Shown here piece after piece: positions 37,340 through 51,300 of a DNA stretch of 64,000 nucleotides; positions within the stretch are counted from its first letter, which is position 1, and each line of letters begins with the position of its first letter. The stretch is from Lingula anatina. Its lineage: Eukaryota; Brachiopoda; Lingulata; Lingulida; Lingulidae. Location: NCBI RefSeq assembly GCF_001039355.2, contig NW_019775713.1:697915-761914 (forward strand). Direction: 5' to 3'. Made by a program: the position numbers and the translations under genes. Below the pieces are notes generated by a model. It saw only the letters and a program-made list of their open reading frames with translations, did no database searches and was not told the DNA's origin.

Positions 37340-39960
37340 CAGTAAGGAAAATTAGAATAAAATATCTGTATCCCTTGCTGTCATTCACGGCTCTCTTTCA
37401 CAACCCCCAGTGGCGATGTCGAAGTATCGGACTAGTTTGGGCACAAAAAGAACATTGATTAAGCAGCTCTGCCAAAATACATGTATAAAAAGTGGATCAC
37501 GTTATTGGTCGTGTGGGCCAATTTCATCGGAAAACGAATATCCAATAACACCAGGAGTAAACATTTTCTCAACTTTTGTTATGCATTGTATTGCCGGAGA
37601 CGCAACTGCATTGTTATGATTATATCCCGTTATGATGATATTGACTGGTATACGGCAAATTTATCTCAAAAGTCGATAAGCTATTAGAAGGTAATTTAAC
37701 GAAAAAAGGAAACCTTAGGAGGTCACAGGATCGAACTGGTTTGCCTTTTATCCAGATTAAATATATACATCCTACTTTATTGGTCTACCAATGTTAAACT
37801 TTGAAGTGGGACTGATAGTGAACTGGTAAATTGACAAAGAGTCACGGCTAAAAATCAACTCAACCCATTTGTTGTCATAGCAACAGCTGACACTTATACT
37901 CACTTGTTCAAGCAGCCACAATGTTGAATGAAGGTCCTTCAGTCGGATTTGGGTGACTGGGAGAAAGTGTGCCTCCAGGTCAATGGCAACCAAGCTATAT
38001 GTAAAAAGCTTGGACCTTTAATAATAAATGCACCATGCATCAAAATCGTTAAAGGTGGACAGTGTCCTCATCGAAATTACCTAGGTGATACGTATGAATA
38101 TTTGATTTTAATAAAGCTGTATGAGTACATTGGTATTGATTAAGGCTATTTATGTGCCATTCTATGTTTTAAATATAGCAATTGTTCTCAGTTAAGTTCA
38201 AAAAGAAGCAATCCATGCACTAAGAAAGCGTTTCAGATCCTATCTTTTATCCCTTTAATACAGACGGCTGTTGTGTATCGCAAGATTCTAAGCGCTTTCT
38301 TTGTTAATATAAGTCGTTGCTGCTAGTGCTGCCTTTTTCAACGGCATTCTTTGTACATCTTTTAAATAATCGCACGTCTGTAAACGATGAGCGTTAATTC
38401 CAATAATGGGTTATCATTCAAAGTTTGGCTTGAGCTGGTTAACAGATTTAATTTTATTGTTATTGATGTCATTATAATTCTGGACGTCCCTTAGGGATTT
38501 TAATTGACCCAATTATTTAAAAAGATGGCACATCAGCATAATGAAGAGTACAATTTGGGTGCGTTAAATGTAACCTTATGTCGGGACATCAATATGCAAA
38601 AACCACTTTTAGTGATAGCCATCTTGGTTTTCAGGATATTCGTCTGAAAAGAAGGGTGGTAACTTTAAAAGTCGTGGTAGGTAGAATGTAGAGATTTTAT
38701 ATGACAACAATAGACCCAAACACTCCCCATTTTCCACGTCATATGCCGCTAAATGATTATTTTAAAATTTAAATATTATGAAATTTATACGTCAAAACAG
38801 CAAAGAAGCAATTATGGATAGTTTAGAGCGTGAGATAATTAATGGCGAATGCAAATCCCTTAAGGTGAAGATGTTCCATTTTCGGCCAAGGACAAATACA
38901 TGCAGCCCGGGAGCCACCAGACGGTTATTTAGGAAAATATTAGATTTGGCCTCGTTTTCAAAAAAGGAGCTGTAGGCTCTAAGAAAAAACATATGTTATG
39001 AATAACAAATTTTAACTATACACATGTTTGCCCTTTTATCAGGGGACAAATGTATGATATCAATATGGGGAAAACTTGTTACTCAAAAATGAGTTTTATT
39101 ACATTTTTTACCTTCATTGGTTGATGATTTTCAATGGATAAACACTGTGAGTCATAAAATGCCACTATTACATTATGTATGAGTGTTTTCACTTTATGAT
39201 AGCCATATCATAGGCAAATTTTCATTATAAGGAACAGTTTATACAGCATTTTATACATTAACCAGAAGGAGCACCACGACTTTAGACGTTTCCTCTAGAG
39301 GGGGATGTGCTAGTTGTGATTTTTAGTCCAGTGTGTTATTTTTCTCATTCCGCTCTGCTGAATACCTAAATAAGATGCATATGGACAGCACGCTGTGAGA
39401 AACCTACATAATTTTTTCCACGTGGATTGCTATAAACAATACAAATATGAACCTTCACTTCGACCGTGTCGTTTTGAATTAACTTTGACTTCACACGAAT
39501 ATATGTATCCAAATGCAGTTTTGGGAGGCGTGGGGACAAGAATAGCACATTTAATTATCATAATTATATAAATATCCTCCACCACAAAATGCTGCACAGA
39601 GGTAATGCTATGCAGCATTTTTATTTGCGGTTTCATTAAATCATCTGTGAATATTTTTTTCTTTAGGGACGATATAACTCTGCATATTATTAGTGGAAAG
39701 CCGGCTAATGTACATTGATGTCAAGTTCTCATGTATATAGGGATCCAATGCTAATGTAATCAGCACCTTTGCAGGTCGGTCTATAATGGAGAAAGTAATG
39801 TGGTTTTGGTGAAGTGTCCTAAAACGTAGTGTGTATTATGTGTGCAATGCGGTAGTTATTACCAGGAAGCTATAGGCCATTTCTTAACATTACGCGTACC
39901 TCTATATCACTGACTGAGACCTAACTTTAATTTAGAAGAGGAGGGCTCTGCAGCATTTTA
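37340..39960. other. Intergenic region between two divergent genes
   Basis: 2.6 kb between the mosaic gene start (minus) and LU gene 2 (plus). No coding exon is recognised. It must contain both promoters, but no clear TATA pair was identified. Confidence 0.5.
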
Positions 39961-39961
39961 C

Positions 39962-42900
39962 ATGGATAGTCATCTGCTCTACCAGTTTGCGTTTGTGGTT
40001 CTTGTTACATCGACTGCATGGTCCACAGGTGAGATAAAAAATGTTAATCCACTAGATACAATGTGGATCTTTTTACTCCACGTAGAGTGATTCTGCAGCA
40101 AGTTCTAAGCGGATGTTCATCGTTACATGTATATATGTACTTTGTTAACGCTCCTTACTCCTCCATCTATGTTGACCCTGAGTAAGGTGACATGAGGGGA
40201 AAAGAGAATGTAACATTTAGGTTTTGAATGTTTGTGGTTTGATATTAGGAACACACTAAAATAAGCTACATGTGGCTCGTTCTTAGGTATATATGTACTT
40301 GTTCTATGTTGAATCGGGAGAACTTTTAATCGAGCTTCTGCAGTGGTGTTCAAATGAATGTTTTAGTTTTCTTGATAATGTAAAATAATTTTTTATAAAA
40401 TTTAAGTTAAATGATTAAGGTCAAATAAGGATTAATAACGTGCATCTTGGCTAATTATACAAATACATGTATATTTCGTTTGCATTTAAATGTAAGTTCA
40501 TGTAGTTCATCATATTTTTTTCTCTGCTGTCCCAATAAAATTGTAATTATTTGATGTAACTTGATCAATAAAGTAAGACAGTAAGCTATAGCTAGTAATC
40601 CATTTTTAATAATTCTCGTAAAAATAATAAATGATAGTATTGAAACAGAAGAGTGGCTAATATGTATAATCAAGTGCCCGTGACGGTATAATTATACTTA
40701 AGGCAATGTGCAAAGAGTGTGATGTCAGACAGTTACCGCATGCCATAGCAACTGAAAAACATATTTCGAACAACAGTGCATGTTTTTGAGGTCATAATAA
40801 CATGATTCCTCATGCTGTTGGAGAACCATATATTTGGTGTCTAAATATTAAGGGTTTTTTTTTCAGTCGAGACTTTGGAATGTATCTCTTGCATTGCTTA
40901 CCAAATAACCGGCAAGGACATGGGGACGAAGGACCGGTTAGACAAACAGTTTGCGGCTTGGTATGACTCCGATTGTGCCAGAAACCCGACCGAGGTAGCC
41001 AGAACCGTGTCATGCGATGGCTCGTGTATACAGAGTACGTTTACGGCGAGGATTGCCCGGCAGGTACATGTAAATGCAGTGGCGGGATGGGGGGGGGGTC
41101 CTTCCCCCCCTTTGGTTATCGAATTGGAAAAAAATTAAATTTAGTATTTTGACTAGCTGAATCAAAATCTTAATCCGCACCAAAAAGCACCGTTTGCCCT
41201 CCAGCATCAACATTTTTCGGGGGTGGGGGTGGGGGCTTGTGCGGGTCCTAACCCCACGCCATGGGGGAGAGGGTCGGCTTTGCATCCGAGGCCTTTCATT
41301 CCTAAAACTAAAAAAAATACCCGCACCCCCTTCGAATAATCCTAGATCCGTATTGTATGTATGAAATGTAAGTTTGCATGAGCCTGGTGAGTGCGTTAAC
41401 TTTAGCGGGCACTCTCTACGCAGTGTAATTGTGAATTCTTTTTTGTTTTTGGTGTACCGGTAAAATGTAAATGAACTCAAGTGAGATTGTGATGAAATTT
41501 CTAATTGTCTTTGTGGGACGCAGACTTGAGATCTATCAGACCAAACAGTCAGCCGAACAGTAAGTAACCTCACGGATACAAAAGACTACTGCAGTAGCAG
41601 TTAATTTAGCATCTCAAGTGGAAAACGCTGCAGGATTCTGCATTCCAACAGCTGGTGTGCTTAATGGAGCTGTATCCCCTGCCCTGCCTGTTACTCGTGT
41701 ACATTTTTTGATATACAGCTGTTGTTTTTCAAAGCGTGCAGTATATAAGATAAAATGTTTCTCTCCCTCAGTAAGCTTGCATTATATGTATTCATTGAAC
41801 TAAGAACATTTAGCTTACAGCAGGTTTCACAGGCTGCAACCAAGCCAAGTATTGCATTGCAACAAAACTGGCAATTACCTTACTATGCGGTAAATGAATG
41901 TGCTAGGTGAGATTTTTTGTTGTTCTGTTCGTTTTTCAAATCTATATCCTCTGATGATTGTGAAATACTAGAAATGCAGAGTATAATTGTATCGTTTCCA
42001 CTGTTATTGCTTTTTTCAGTCTTTGAACAATGTTAATGAGGTTACGGCTATTTTCTTCGTTCTCCTAGGACCAAATGAATTCGCTCCAGAAGTCTGAACC
42101 AATGGAAGTACACTTTTTTCTGCGAACCTGCAATCCTATAAAAAGCGCCAGATCGGGATGCAAGCAGCTGTCTGCAAACGCATTGCCAAGTGTCCTACAG
42201 TATCTTAATGTTCTCTTTATGATTGGTTTAGAGGGCACAGCACGCACTGGTAAAGTTTGTTACTGCAACTCTGATAGGTGCAATGAAGACACGACAGTAT
42301 TGGACACGTTAGAGAGAGGTAAACTACGGTCTAGATTGTGTTCGGTAATATATTACTCATATATTTTTTACATTAAGATGGCTTATCGTGTATCTTGTAG
42401 AGGAGTCCTTCAACATGATTTTTGAAATACAAAGCAGCCTACAAATAATTGTTAAAGAATTCCTTTTATTATATATATATATTAGTAAGAGACTAGGCAA
42501 TATGTTTGTAAATAAGGAAAACGGGGAAAATTAAGAGTAACGTGTGAATAATTAACTCTTCCAGGAAAGCTCCGCTTATGCCATGACTGTTTATGGATGA
42601 AATATTCATCCGATGACACCGTTTTGGAGAGAGACTTGCAGGCAAAGTTTGGTTCGAGAAACGCTACGAGACACGACGAGAATTGCAGGGTAGTAACGCA
42701 CGCGACGCCGTCCTCCATGTGTAACGGCGCGTGTGAGACCACGGAAATCAGAGTACAGTTAACAACAGTAAGAACCCGTTATCTGATGTGCTTATTCATT
42801 CCTTTTTATTCTTTTCCTTGGATTTTTATTATCATTCCTTATATATATTTTTCATTAATTTACTTATTTAGCTAGTTACATGAGATATATTTTGATAAAA

Positions 42901-43673
42901 AAATATGAGAAACCATTTTGTCAGTTTTTATGCATATAAAGGATATTTGTTCTCTGCAATCCAATCACACCCATAATAATTCATAATTTAATGGGCACGT
43001 CGCAGCAGAGGACCGACCGTAACAACATTTTACGCATTTTTTGTTACTGTTTCTTGTATTTCATACAACTTCTTTTCATTCCATAGTCTATTTATTAACT
43101 AATTATTTAAATTTTGATTGATGAAATTGGTTTTAATTATTAGGAAACCGTCTTATTTAGTGTACCTTTGTTTAAGCCGAGTATATCAGTAGTAAAAGTA
43201 GGCCTATAGCTGGTCCTGTTTTATGCAATTCAAGGTCATTCAAATGCCTCATTAGTGGACCAGTTAAGTAATGTGGATTCACATTTCATCATAGAATCAC
43301 ATCCTTTCCAACTTCCATCCCTTTTAACAATATTTTCATGTTGCAGAAAGCACGACATTTAGGAGGAACCAAAAACGCGGACCTATACTTGGTGAACCGA
43401 TATTGCACCGGCATCAAAACAACGCCGTCTTCTCACTGCCAAGATATTTCTGGCAGCGAGCCAGTCGTCAAACAATTATTGCCAGTTGAGAAGATGGAAA
43501 ACAGTGATCTCACTTTTACTGGAGCCGTGGCTAGTATTTGTACCTGCGACAGCCACAGTTGCAATGACGTTAGCCGGGTGTCATTGACATCGGCGGTCAG
43601 CAGTTGCTCTTTTTATCCACGGGTGGTTATGATGTTGACTGTGCTTGTCGTTTTAACAAATTTTTATTGGTAG
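39962..43673 (+). CDS. LU gene 2: two-domain LU (Ly6/uPAR) protein, GPI-anchored
   Basis: Five exons: 39962-40028 (signal peptide), 40867-41063 and 42069-42318 (LU domain 1), 42565-42767 and 43347-43673 (LU domain 2 plus tail), giving 347 residues. Phases are 1-0-1-0, as in LU gene 1, and the last exon is exactly 327 bp in both. Domain 1 cysteines: LECISC, DSDC, SCDGSC, RTC, GC, CYCNSDRCN. Domain 2: RLCHDC, ENC, MCNGAC, RYC, HC, ICTCDSHSCN. Both have ten. The C-terminus ends in a hydrophobic MMLTVLVVLTNFYW after small residues, a probable GPI signal. A poly-A signal is at 43965-43970. Repeat E has inserted 13 nt past the exon 2 donor. Role: extracellular, ligand unknown. Confidence 0.85.
41077..41350 (+). 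mobile_element. Dispersed repeat E, copy 2
   Basis: Begins CAGTGGCGGGATGGGGG in the same way as 22851, with matching TTTTGACTAGCTGAATC and CACCGTTTGCCCTCCAGC words. It lies in the LU gene 2 intron directly after the exon 2 donor. A long minus-strand open frame here is only the translated repeat. Confidence 0.6.
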
Positions 43674-43679
43674 CGAAGT

Positions 43680-44700
43680 ACAAAGGCCTACGCGGCACCT
43701 GCTGTACATGTTCTGTTATTCTTTATAAAGTTTGGAAGCATTCTGTCAAACTGAAAAGATTTCTTTCTTGTATTTCACTTTTCAAATTGCAAGTACATTT
43801 ATGTATTTTTATCAGTTTTTATTTTTTCTATGTGTGCTGTACTGCTGTATTAACGGTAATGTAGATCTCCTGTACAGGGTACAAATTGTGTATTGTCGTA
43901 AGTCTATTGGAACATATGTCATATATTGATGTCTACACATTGATCTACGGATAAATAACTTCATAATAAATAGATTAACAAACAAACAAAAACACAAATG
44001 TACGAATGATGAAAATCCATCCATGACCGTTGCAAACCTATACTGATACTGTATTTAGAGGAACCAGGTCCAGTATGACCCTACCCCGATATTCAGTTGT
44101 CACTGGAAACTCGCCCGAATAAGACTTAATTGCAATGTGAATTAGCAAGGGAAGTTTGGCGTAGTCAAACGAGATTTTATGGCGACAACAATCTCCAGAG
44201 CTTATTTACGCACATGCGCATTCTGCATATTTTTGGATATTGTCATTGTTTTTATACTGATAGGACTAATAAAGAGGTGGGACCCCTAAAGTTTCACAAT
44301 CTGGCCCTTTTCCTCTAGTCCACTGAACAGGCTAAATGGTCAGTCCAGTCAGTGTGCTTATTCCAAGGTAATCTAACTAGAAAATAACTGCGCGCCCTCG
44401 CCTGTGCTTCTCTCCTTCAGTCATTTGATGGTCCATAAACAGCCCAGAAATGCCAGCGTTCTCTCCATATTTCTAATCGTACTTGCTCCCGCTACTTGGT
44501 GTCATATTACGCGTGCTTCACCCGAGTTAAACTGTTTTTTGATTCCGTATAGCTTAGCGGAGGTCTTTACAGTAGCTTGGTGGAAGTGAAGAAGGAGTGA
44601 AAGCAAGGGCTAGACGCGCTGCACCGAGATTTGTTTTGTATTAGCAATATTCAAGCAGGTTTGAGCATCGGATTATTTGTACGGAGATTTGCAACAGAAA
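43680..44700. other. Intergenic region between LU genes 2 and 3
   Basis: Contains the 3' UTR of LU gene 2 (poly-A signal at 43965) and the upstream region of LU gene 3. No further gene is recognised. Confidence 0.5.
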
Positions 44701-44701
44701 A

Positions 44702-47700
44702 ATGAAGATTTTCATCATCCTGTCTCTAGTCTTGCTTGAATCGCAAGGAAGTAAGTGTGTTTTGACAGCCTTTATTTTGAGACGCGGTTGAATGAAATTT
44801 TAGAATTGTTGAAGCTGTGTTTTTTATTGAAAAGGGTTTTCAAAAACTATTCCCGCAGATGGTTATTGAAAATATTCATATGTGTTTTAACTTTAACAAA
44901 TTAAAACATAATGCTCATAGCATTTAACAGAAGAAGGAGCGCTATGCCTGAGAGTGAAAAATCGAAGGTGAGTTGTACTATTAAAACTAGGTACATGTTG
45001 GTCCCGCTTGATAATTTTTCTTAAAATTCTGCATTGATTACTTAAGAATAAGATCGTCGTCTGAGCTGTTAGTTGTTATGCATGTTCAGTCCGTTGGCGT
45101 ATCTTGCATTAGACAGTTACTGGGTTAGCTTCCAACGTAATTTACTTCAAAAGTGGAAGTAATCGTTCTACCTTATTATCAATCACTGCAAAGGTGTTTA
45201 TGAATCGGGAAATCTTATGAAATTCATTTAAATCTAGTTCTCTATCCCTTTTCTCTTCTATCCTCTCTCTGCCTTGTGTCACTTCCGTTTAGTTCATTTC
45301 TCCAAATCCCCTTTCAGAAACGTTTTCGAGACCTATTTATTTAAATTTCTGTAATCCTGAATGGCATTAATTACCACCTCGAGCTCTTATGTGTGGAATA
45401 TCGAATTGTCGAGATACAACTAATGAAGTCATTCCCATAAAATTCTAATAATACCGCTCTGATTAAAAAGAGTCCTGTCCTTTTGCAATTAATTGGTCGC
45501 GTTGGATAGATACCTAATTACTTTAAGCATTTGACTGATGAGTATTATAATCTGGTATGCCATTGATAAAGTACCAAAGATCTAAACGGCGCCAAAAACC
45601 TGTTTAAAGTTGGTCAAAAAGCAAACGGTTGTTGAAAAACTTTAAACACATTGCATTGTGTACTATTCTCACATTTTGGCATTACAATAGTGCCTCGCGT
45701 ACTGACCCTTCCTTCGTATTGCAGGCATTTATGGATATAAATCATTGTAAAATGTGGCTGTAGCTTCGTATGAATACGAGCGTAACGCTCTGCAAAATCG
45801 AAAACAAGTGCAGTTTATGGACATGAGAATGTGTTTTCCCCATTAAACGTATACTAAAAACCGCTTTATTCCCAAAGTCATGTTAATACACGTATATCTA
45901 AAAATCCCGTTAAAGCTAGATACCTATCTTTCCCGATATAGACCTTAAAGGTTGGACTGCAGGTTGGAGATTTTATTTTAAATTAAAGGTGCTAGCTTCT
46001 TTATTCCTGTTGCATTCATTTAATGGATCTTCAAAACATCTAATTATGCTTGAAACACAGCTACCTTTTCTTCCCGAGACGTAATATTGGAATTTTTCGG
46101 GCAAAAACATCATTTTCGGTTTCATGATTTTCTCAGGCACCTGGATAGCTATAAACATGCTTTTAATGGCATTAAAACAAGTGAACAAAATACTACAAAA
46201 GGGGCTTGGGGATTTTTCTGTGAAGACTCACTGTTGATTTTATCTATAAAAACGTGATTTTCAGCCCTATTTAAGTACAATCCCACCTTAAAATAAAACT
46301 CGTTATGAGTGCCCGATGTCGATATATTTATTTCTGGTATTAAGACAATGCAGATCTTAATGTTTGGCCATGTATTCAGAACTAAGATATCTAATATTGG
46401 TATGAATATCGAGTCCTGGTGCAGGGACGGGTCGATCAATGGTTCGTAGGCTAAAATGCCTTTTTCTTGAGGAAAGTTAGAATTACCTCGAAAACCCAGA
46501 CAACATGCATGCCCCTTTTACCATGACTGATCTTAAGACCGCAAGATTGCTAAAAACCTGCCTGCATAGATTGAAGCTCTTGTTATTAAGGCGCTGACAA
46601 AGGTAAGGGTGCTTCGTTTCCTCGTTGCGGATAAAGGGAATTAGTGTGAGTAAAAAAAAAACGCATCCAACTTTAACTTTAATATTAACTAATTAATTAA
46701 CTCTTTAATATTAATTTTTCAAAAATCGCTGCAAATGATGTACAGTATATTCCCTTTACACTTTGTACCGCTATTATACAATATATAAGGTATTGCATTC
46801 TAGCTCAAGGTAATTTTCTTTTACAGATTTCATAAGATCCATGTGAATTCTGGTACAAAACCATAGTCCAAAGTGATATGATAAATAATGTCCTGTTCTT
46901 TGATTTATTTTATTTTACTGTGTTTCTCTCCTATTAGCAACGTTTTATCCTCCTTTTACTTGGGGAAGATCATTATGGAAATCCCCTCATTGACTCGTCC
47001 AGTATTCAGATACTGAGTATATCACCTTGAGCTAGGTATGCCCTGGAAATGTTCCGCGCGCGAAAAAGGGGTAATAAAGCAACGAGAACCACATTACAGG
47101 AGTGCATAAATGTGCACAAATGGCGGTACAGTACTTAGGACTCCGGAATTTACAAACAAGAGAATGCACTTAGTTAAAACGGTGAAATAAATGTTATACT
47201 GTATGTTGTTATCTTGGAATATCATCTCTTGTTTTATTTCACCAATCCCTAATGTATGTTGTGATGTTGATTATTTATCTTTTGGATTTGGCGATGAAGA
47301 AAATGCGGAAGGGTCCTTTATTTATCTGGAATATAATATAATATAATTATTATTATTACTTTATGCACAGCACTCAAACACAAAGACGGACAATCTTGAA
47401 TGATGCGGTTTGAATATTATAACCACATGTATGAGGTTGAGAAATGAAACTGATATTACAGTAAACCAGAGGAGCATGAGTCACTGTTCAAGGCCTAAAA
47501 TATCGTAAATAAAAGGAATATATTGTTTTGGCAAGCGCATTTTTCAAAGCCCCTTCTCGTATATGTAGGTTAACTCTTAGTCTTAACAACATAAAGGCAG
47601 AACAAATATTATTTTCTGTAAATCTTATACTTCAAAATGCCGAGAGAATAATTCTCTCTTCAGATAACAATTAAATTCATATTTTCATTTGAATGAAGTA

Positions 47701-48355
47701 ATTTTTTTTTCTTTAGTCAACAGGTTAATATTGAATTAGTTTGCCTCCAATATTTCGATGTCTTATAGAATATCTTCATCAGGGAACGAAGCTATCCAGG
47801 TGAATAGCCTCTATTCAGGAGATATACTTGCCCCCTCCCCCCACATATTGCCTTAGGAAAGGGAGGTACATGTAGAGGTCAGGGAGGATGGTGCCATCAT
47901 TTCTATTGAGACCCCTGTCTGCTTGATGTAGATGGCTTCAGGTACTTTCCTGTAATGTTCTGTTGGTTCACTGTCAACCACCTTGATATTTTTCAATTCA
48001 GTTTGACATCGAAATATTGGAGGTCAAACTATTTCAATACTAAGCTGATGACTGAAGAAAAAAATTCTTCATTCTTATAACATTACACAGCTGAAGAAAT
48101 TCTTCTCTGACTTGTTTTCGTTTGGGATTTCAGGTTCTGCGGTTGATTGTGTGTCCTGTCTGTACCTCGAGTCTGATCAAGATATATCAGTGCTGAAGTT
48201 AATATACCGGGAGCATATGGATAGTAGATGTGCTGATAGCCCAACAAGCATCAATGAAACTGTTCCTTGTCCAGGATCTTGCATATTTAGCCGCGTTACA
48301 GGGAATATATATAGAGCGGTAAGTACCAGAATTAGAAATGATCATGGCCCAAACT

Positions 48356-48388
<33 letters not shown>

Positions 48389-51300
48389 ATTTATAATTAT
48401 AATAATTTTTATTATTAGTCGTGGTGGTAGTAGTAATAGTACTGTAGTAGTAGTGTAAAACCCATATATGTTTCAGCATACTATAGATGTACATGTGCAG
48501 TATACATGTATATTTTATGACGTCAGCATACTATAGATGTACATGTGCAGTATACATGTATATTTTATGACGTCAGCATACTATAGATGTACATGTGCAG
48601 TATACATACATGTATATTTTATGACGAAATTAAGGCGGCATTCACAACAGCAGACTAACAAGTCCACAGATCAAATATGGCCGACCCACTTGAATACTTC
48701 CTCACGGGGAATCTATTCAGTTTCTATTAGCGGATTACACGGCAAACTTTTTAGTGGGTCGCCATATTTGACCCTGAATTCGGCCTAAGATGGTTACACA
48801 TATTCCAACTTCTACAGTCTTAGCTATGTTCGCTTTTAGCAAGATTCGCCAGTCACCATTACCTACCGGGGTTGCAGTCCCGTGGCCAGTCAAAATGAGG
48901 GGTGTAGTTCCGTGTCCAGTGACCCCAAGGACAGCAACACCACGAGCCCTGGCCAGAAAAGCCTCCAGGAAATCTTGGATTACACTTTGAAGGGCGGCTA
49001 CGCTATTAAAATAATGGGAAATTTGAATGGGTCTATCTGTGCCTGCAACTCCGATAGCTGTAACGGACAAGACTTGTCGACTCCTGTTGTTCAAGGTAAG
49101 GTAGGCCCTGGCGGGTGGTGCCGGGGGGGGGGGGGGGGGTCAGCTTGTCTCGTTATATGTACATATAAGTTATAACATATAAAACAAACGAAAACAATTT
49201 AATTATAATATGCAAGGGATACATGGGATAATTTGTTGATTTTATCTCGTTTAGCTTGATCTACTTTCTTTTTGGAGGGGAAAAGGGGCACCTGTCCCTG
49301 AGAATTTTAAAGAGAACACGAGATTCACCGTATCCTCCCTCCCGGAACCGCCTTTGGTATACAAACATGAACACGTGCGTGCTCACACGTGTGCACGAAA
49401 ACACATGCATGGGAATTTACCCATTACATCAGCAACAATAACAAAGCAAGTGTAGAATACATAGAACAAAATACATGCAGTTATTCGAAAACATTAAAAA
49501 GCACCGTTTCTTATATAGAAAAAATAATGAATTAGAGGCCAGTTTGCATCACGGTGTTTTGGCGTTGGCGGATATATGGCCTTATCCAAACTATCTAACT
49601 TGTTGGAATATCTGTTCGAAAGATTACCCTACGAAAAAAAGCACCTTATCTTGGTTAATAAATGTCAGTCTGGGCTCTTCATTTAAAATAGCTTAGCTGC
49701 ATTTGCCAAATGCCAACTCGAGTGGCAAGTGTCTGCTCACGCAGGTTATATCTTAGCAAATGCATAATATAATATAATATAATATAAAATAATATAATAT
49801 AATATAATATAATATAATATAATAAAAATAATATAATGGTTGTAGCCACTCATTGTTCAACTCTTTTTGTGATATCGCTAATTTTTAAAAATTATTTTAA
49901 AAATCTACAATTTACAATGCATGTACCCACATATGTACGGTACACACAGCGCCCGGGTGCAAGTGAAGCTTAGTTTAATACATTTTTTTCATATTTCAGT
50001 CCCAGAAACGCAGTGCCATGAATGTATGTGGATGGAGTACAATTCCTCAGACCCCGAGTCTCAGCGGCAGTACGACCAGATAAATCCAGCCAGTGCTGGT
50101 CTCGATGTGGAGTGTGTGAATGACACAGCTAACACCCCACTCGTGCAGTGTGCTGGCTCCTGTCTCGTGCTGGAGTTTAAAGCAAATATGTCTATCAACA
50201 AGTACCCCAAACCGGTGAGTTAGAGCGTATTCAGAACAGTGGAACAACATATCGGCGGATCAATTTAATCCCGTGGGGATTACGCTACAAGCATTCGAGT
50301 GTGACAACCATATTTGATCCGCAGATCTGTTAGTCCGCAGTTCTGAATGTGCTCTTCAGCGCAGATTGAATTTTCTTGTTTATAAGCCTATTCATTTATC
50401 TTCTGGATCAATGAGGCCCAAAGCCGGTGTGGCACGTGACTAGGACACCCCGTCACGTGACCAGACCATTCTGCTCAGAGCGTCCTTTTCTTATGAAATA
50501 TGCCAGCGCATTGCTTCTCGGGGAATGTTAAATGCAAAATAATAATAATAATAGTAATAACTAAAAAATAATAATTAAAATTAAAAACAATAATAATTAA
50601 ATAAAATAATAAAAAATAGAATTAGAGTAAAAATAATAGTCTGTTTGTTTTCTGGCTTTACAAGATTTAATAAAGATGTTGACAAACATGAAGTATAGTT
50701 TTATTTGAGGAAAAATGAACACAGTAGTGTTTCTCATGCAGGAATGATTGTATCAAAGAATTCAATTTTATTTAAAATTCAATTTGCTTTTTTTATCCAT
50801 TCGTCGCCTTTAGTTTCACCTGAGATTTAAAAGTGTGAAAATACGCCATAAAGTTAAATTGAAACTCAAACAATACCGGTGTAACGTGACACCTAGAGTC
50901 CCCCATGATAGAGAGTCCGCCTCGCCCTAGATTTTGACTCACTTACGTCAGGCTTACCCTTACCATAATAACTAAATGGATGGCGGACTTTCTGTTAAAC
51001 GTATCCTCATTTTCGTTACACAGGCACCAGACCACTGGAAAAAAGTACGTACATGTATTTGATCAAAATATACACAAACGTATGCAAACCGTTCATGTTA
51101 TTCAAAATGTGAAAAGCTGATTTGGAATTTGACATACAGTATGTACTAATGAACAAAGGCTGTAGAGGTACATGTGTACCATACATGTAGTATATGTATC
51201 TCTTTTATGCTTTGACCAAGGCCAATTAAGCATCATCACGATAACTAACTCAAGGAACACTTCCATATAGTTAATGATATGATTTTGTTTTAAATCACGT

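Noticed and set aside
41010-41573. A 187-codon minus-strand open frame
   Set aside because: It lies over dispersed repeat E and the antisense of LU gene 2 exon 2; translation is repeat-derived.
46149-46439. A 96-codon minus-strand frame in LU gene 3 intron 1
   Set aside because: No motif, start context or splice signals; probably chance in AT-rich sequence.
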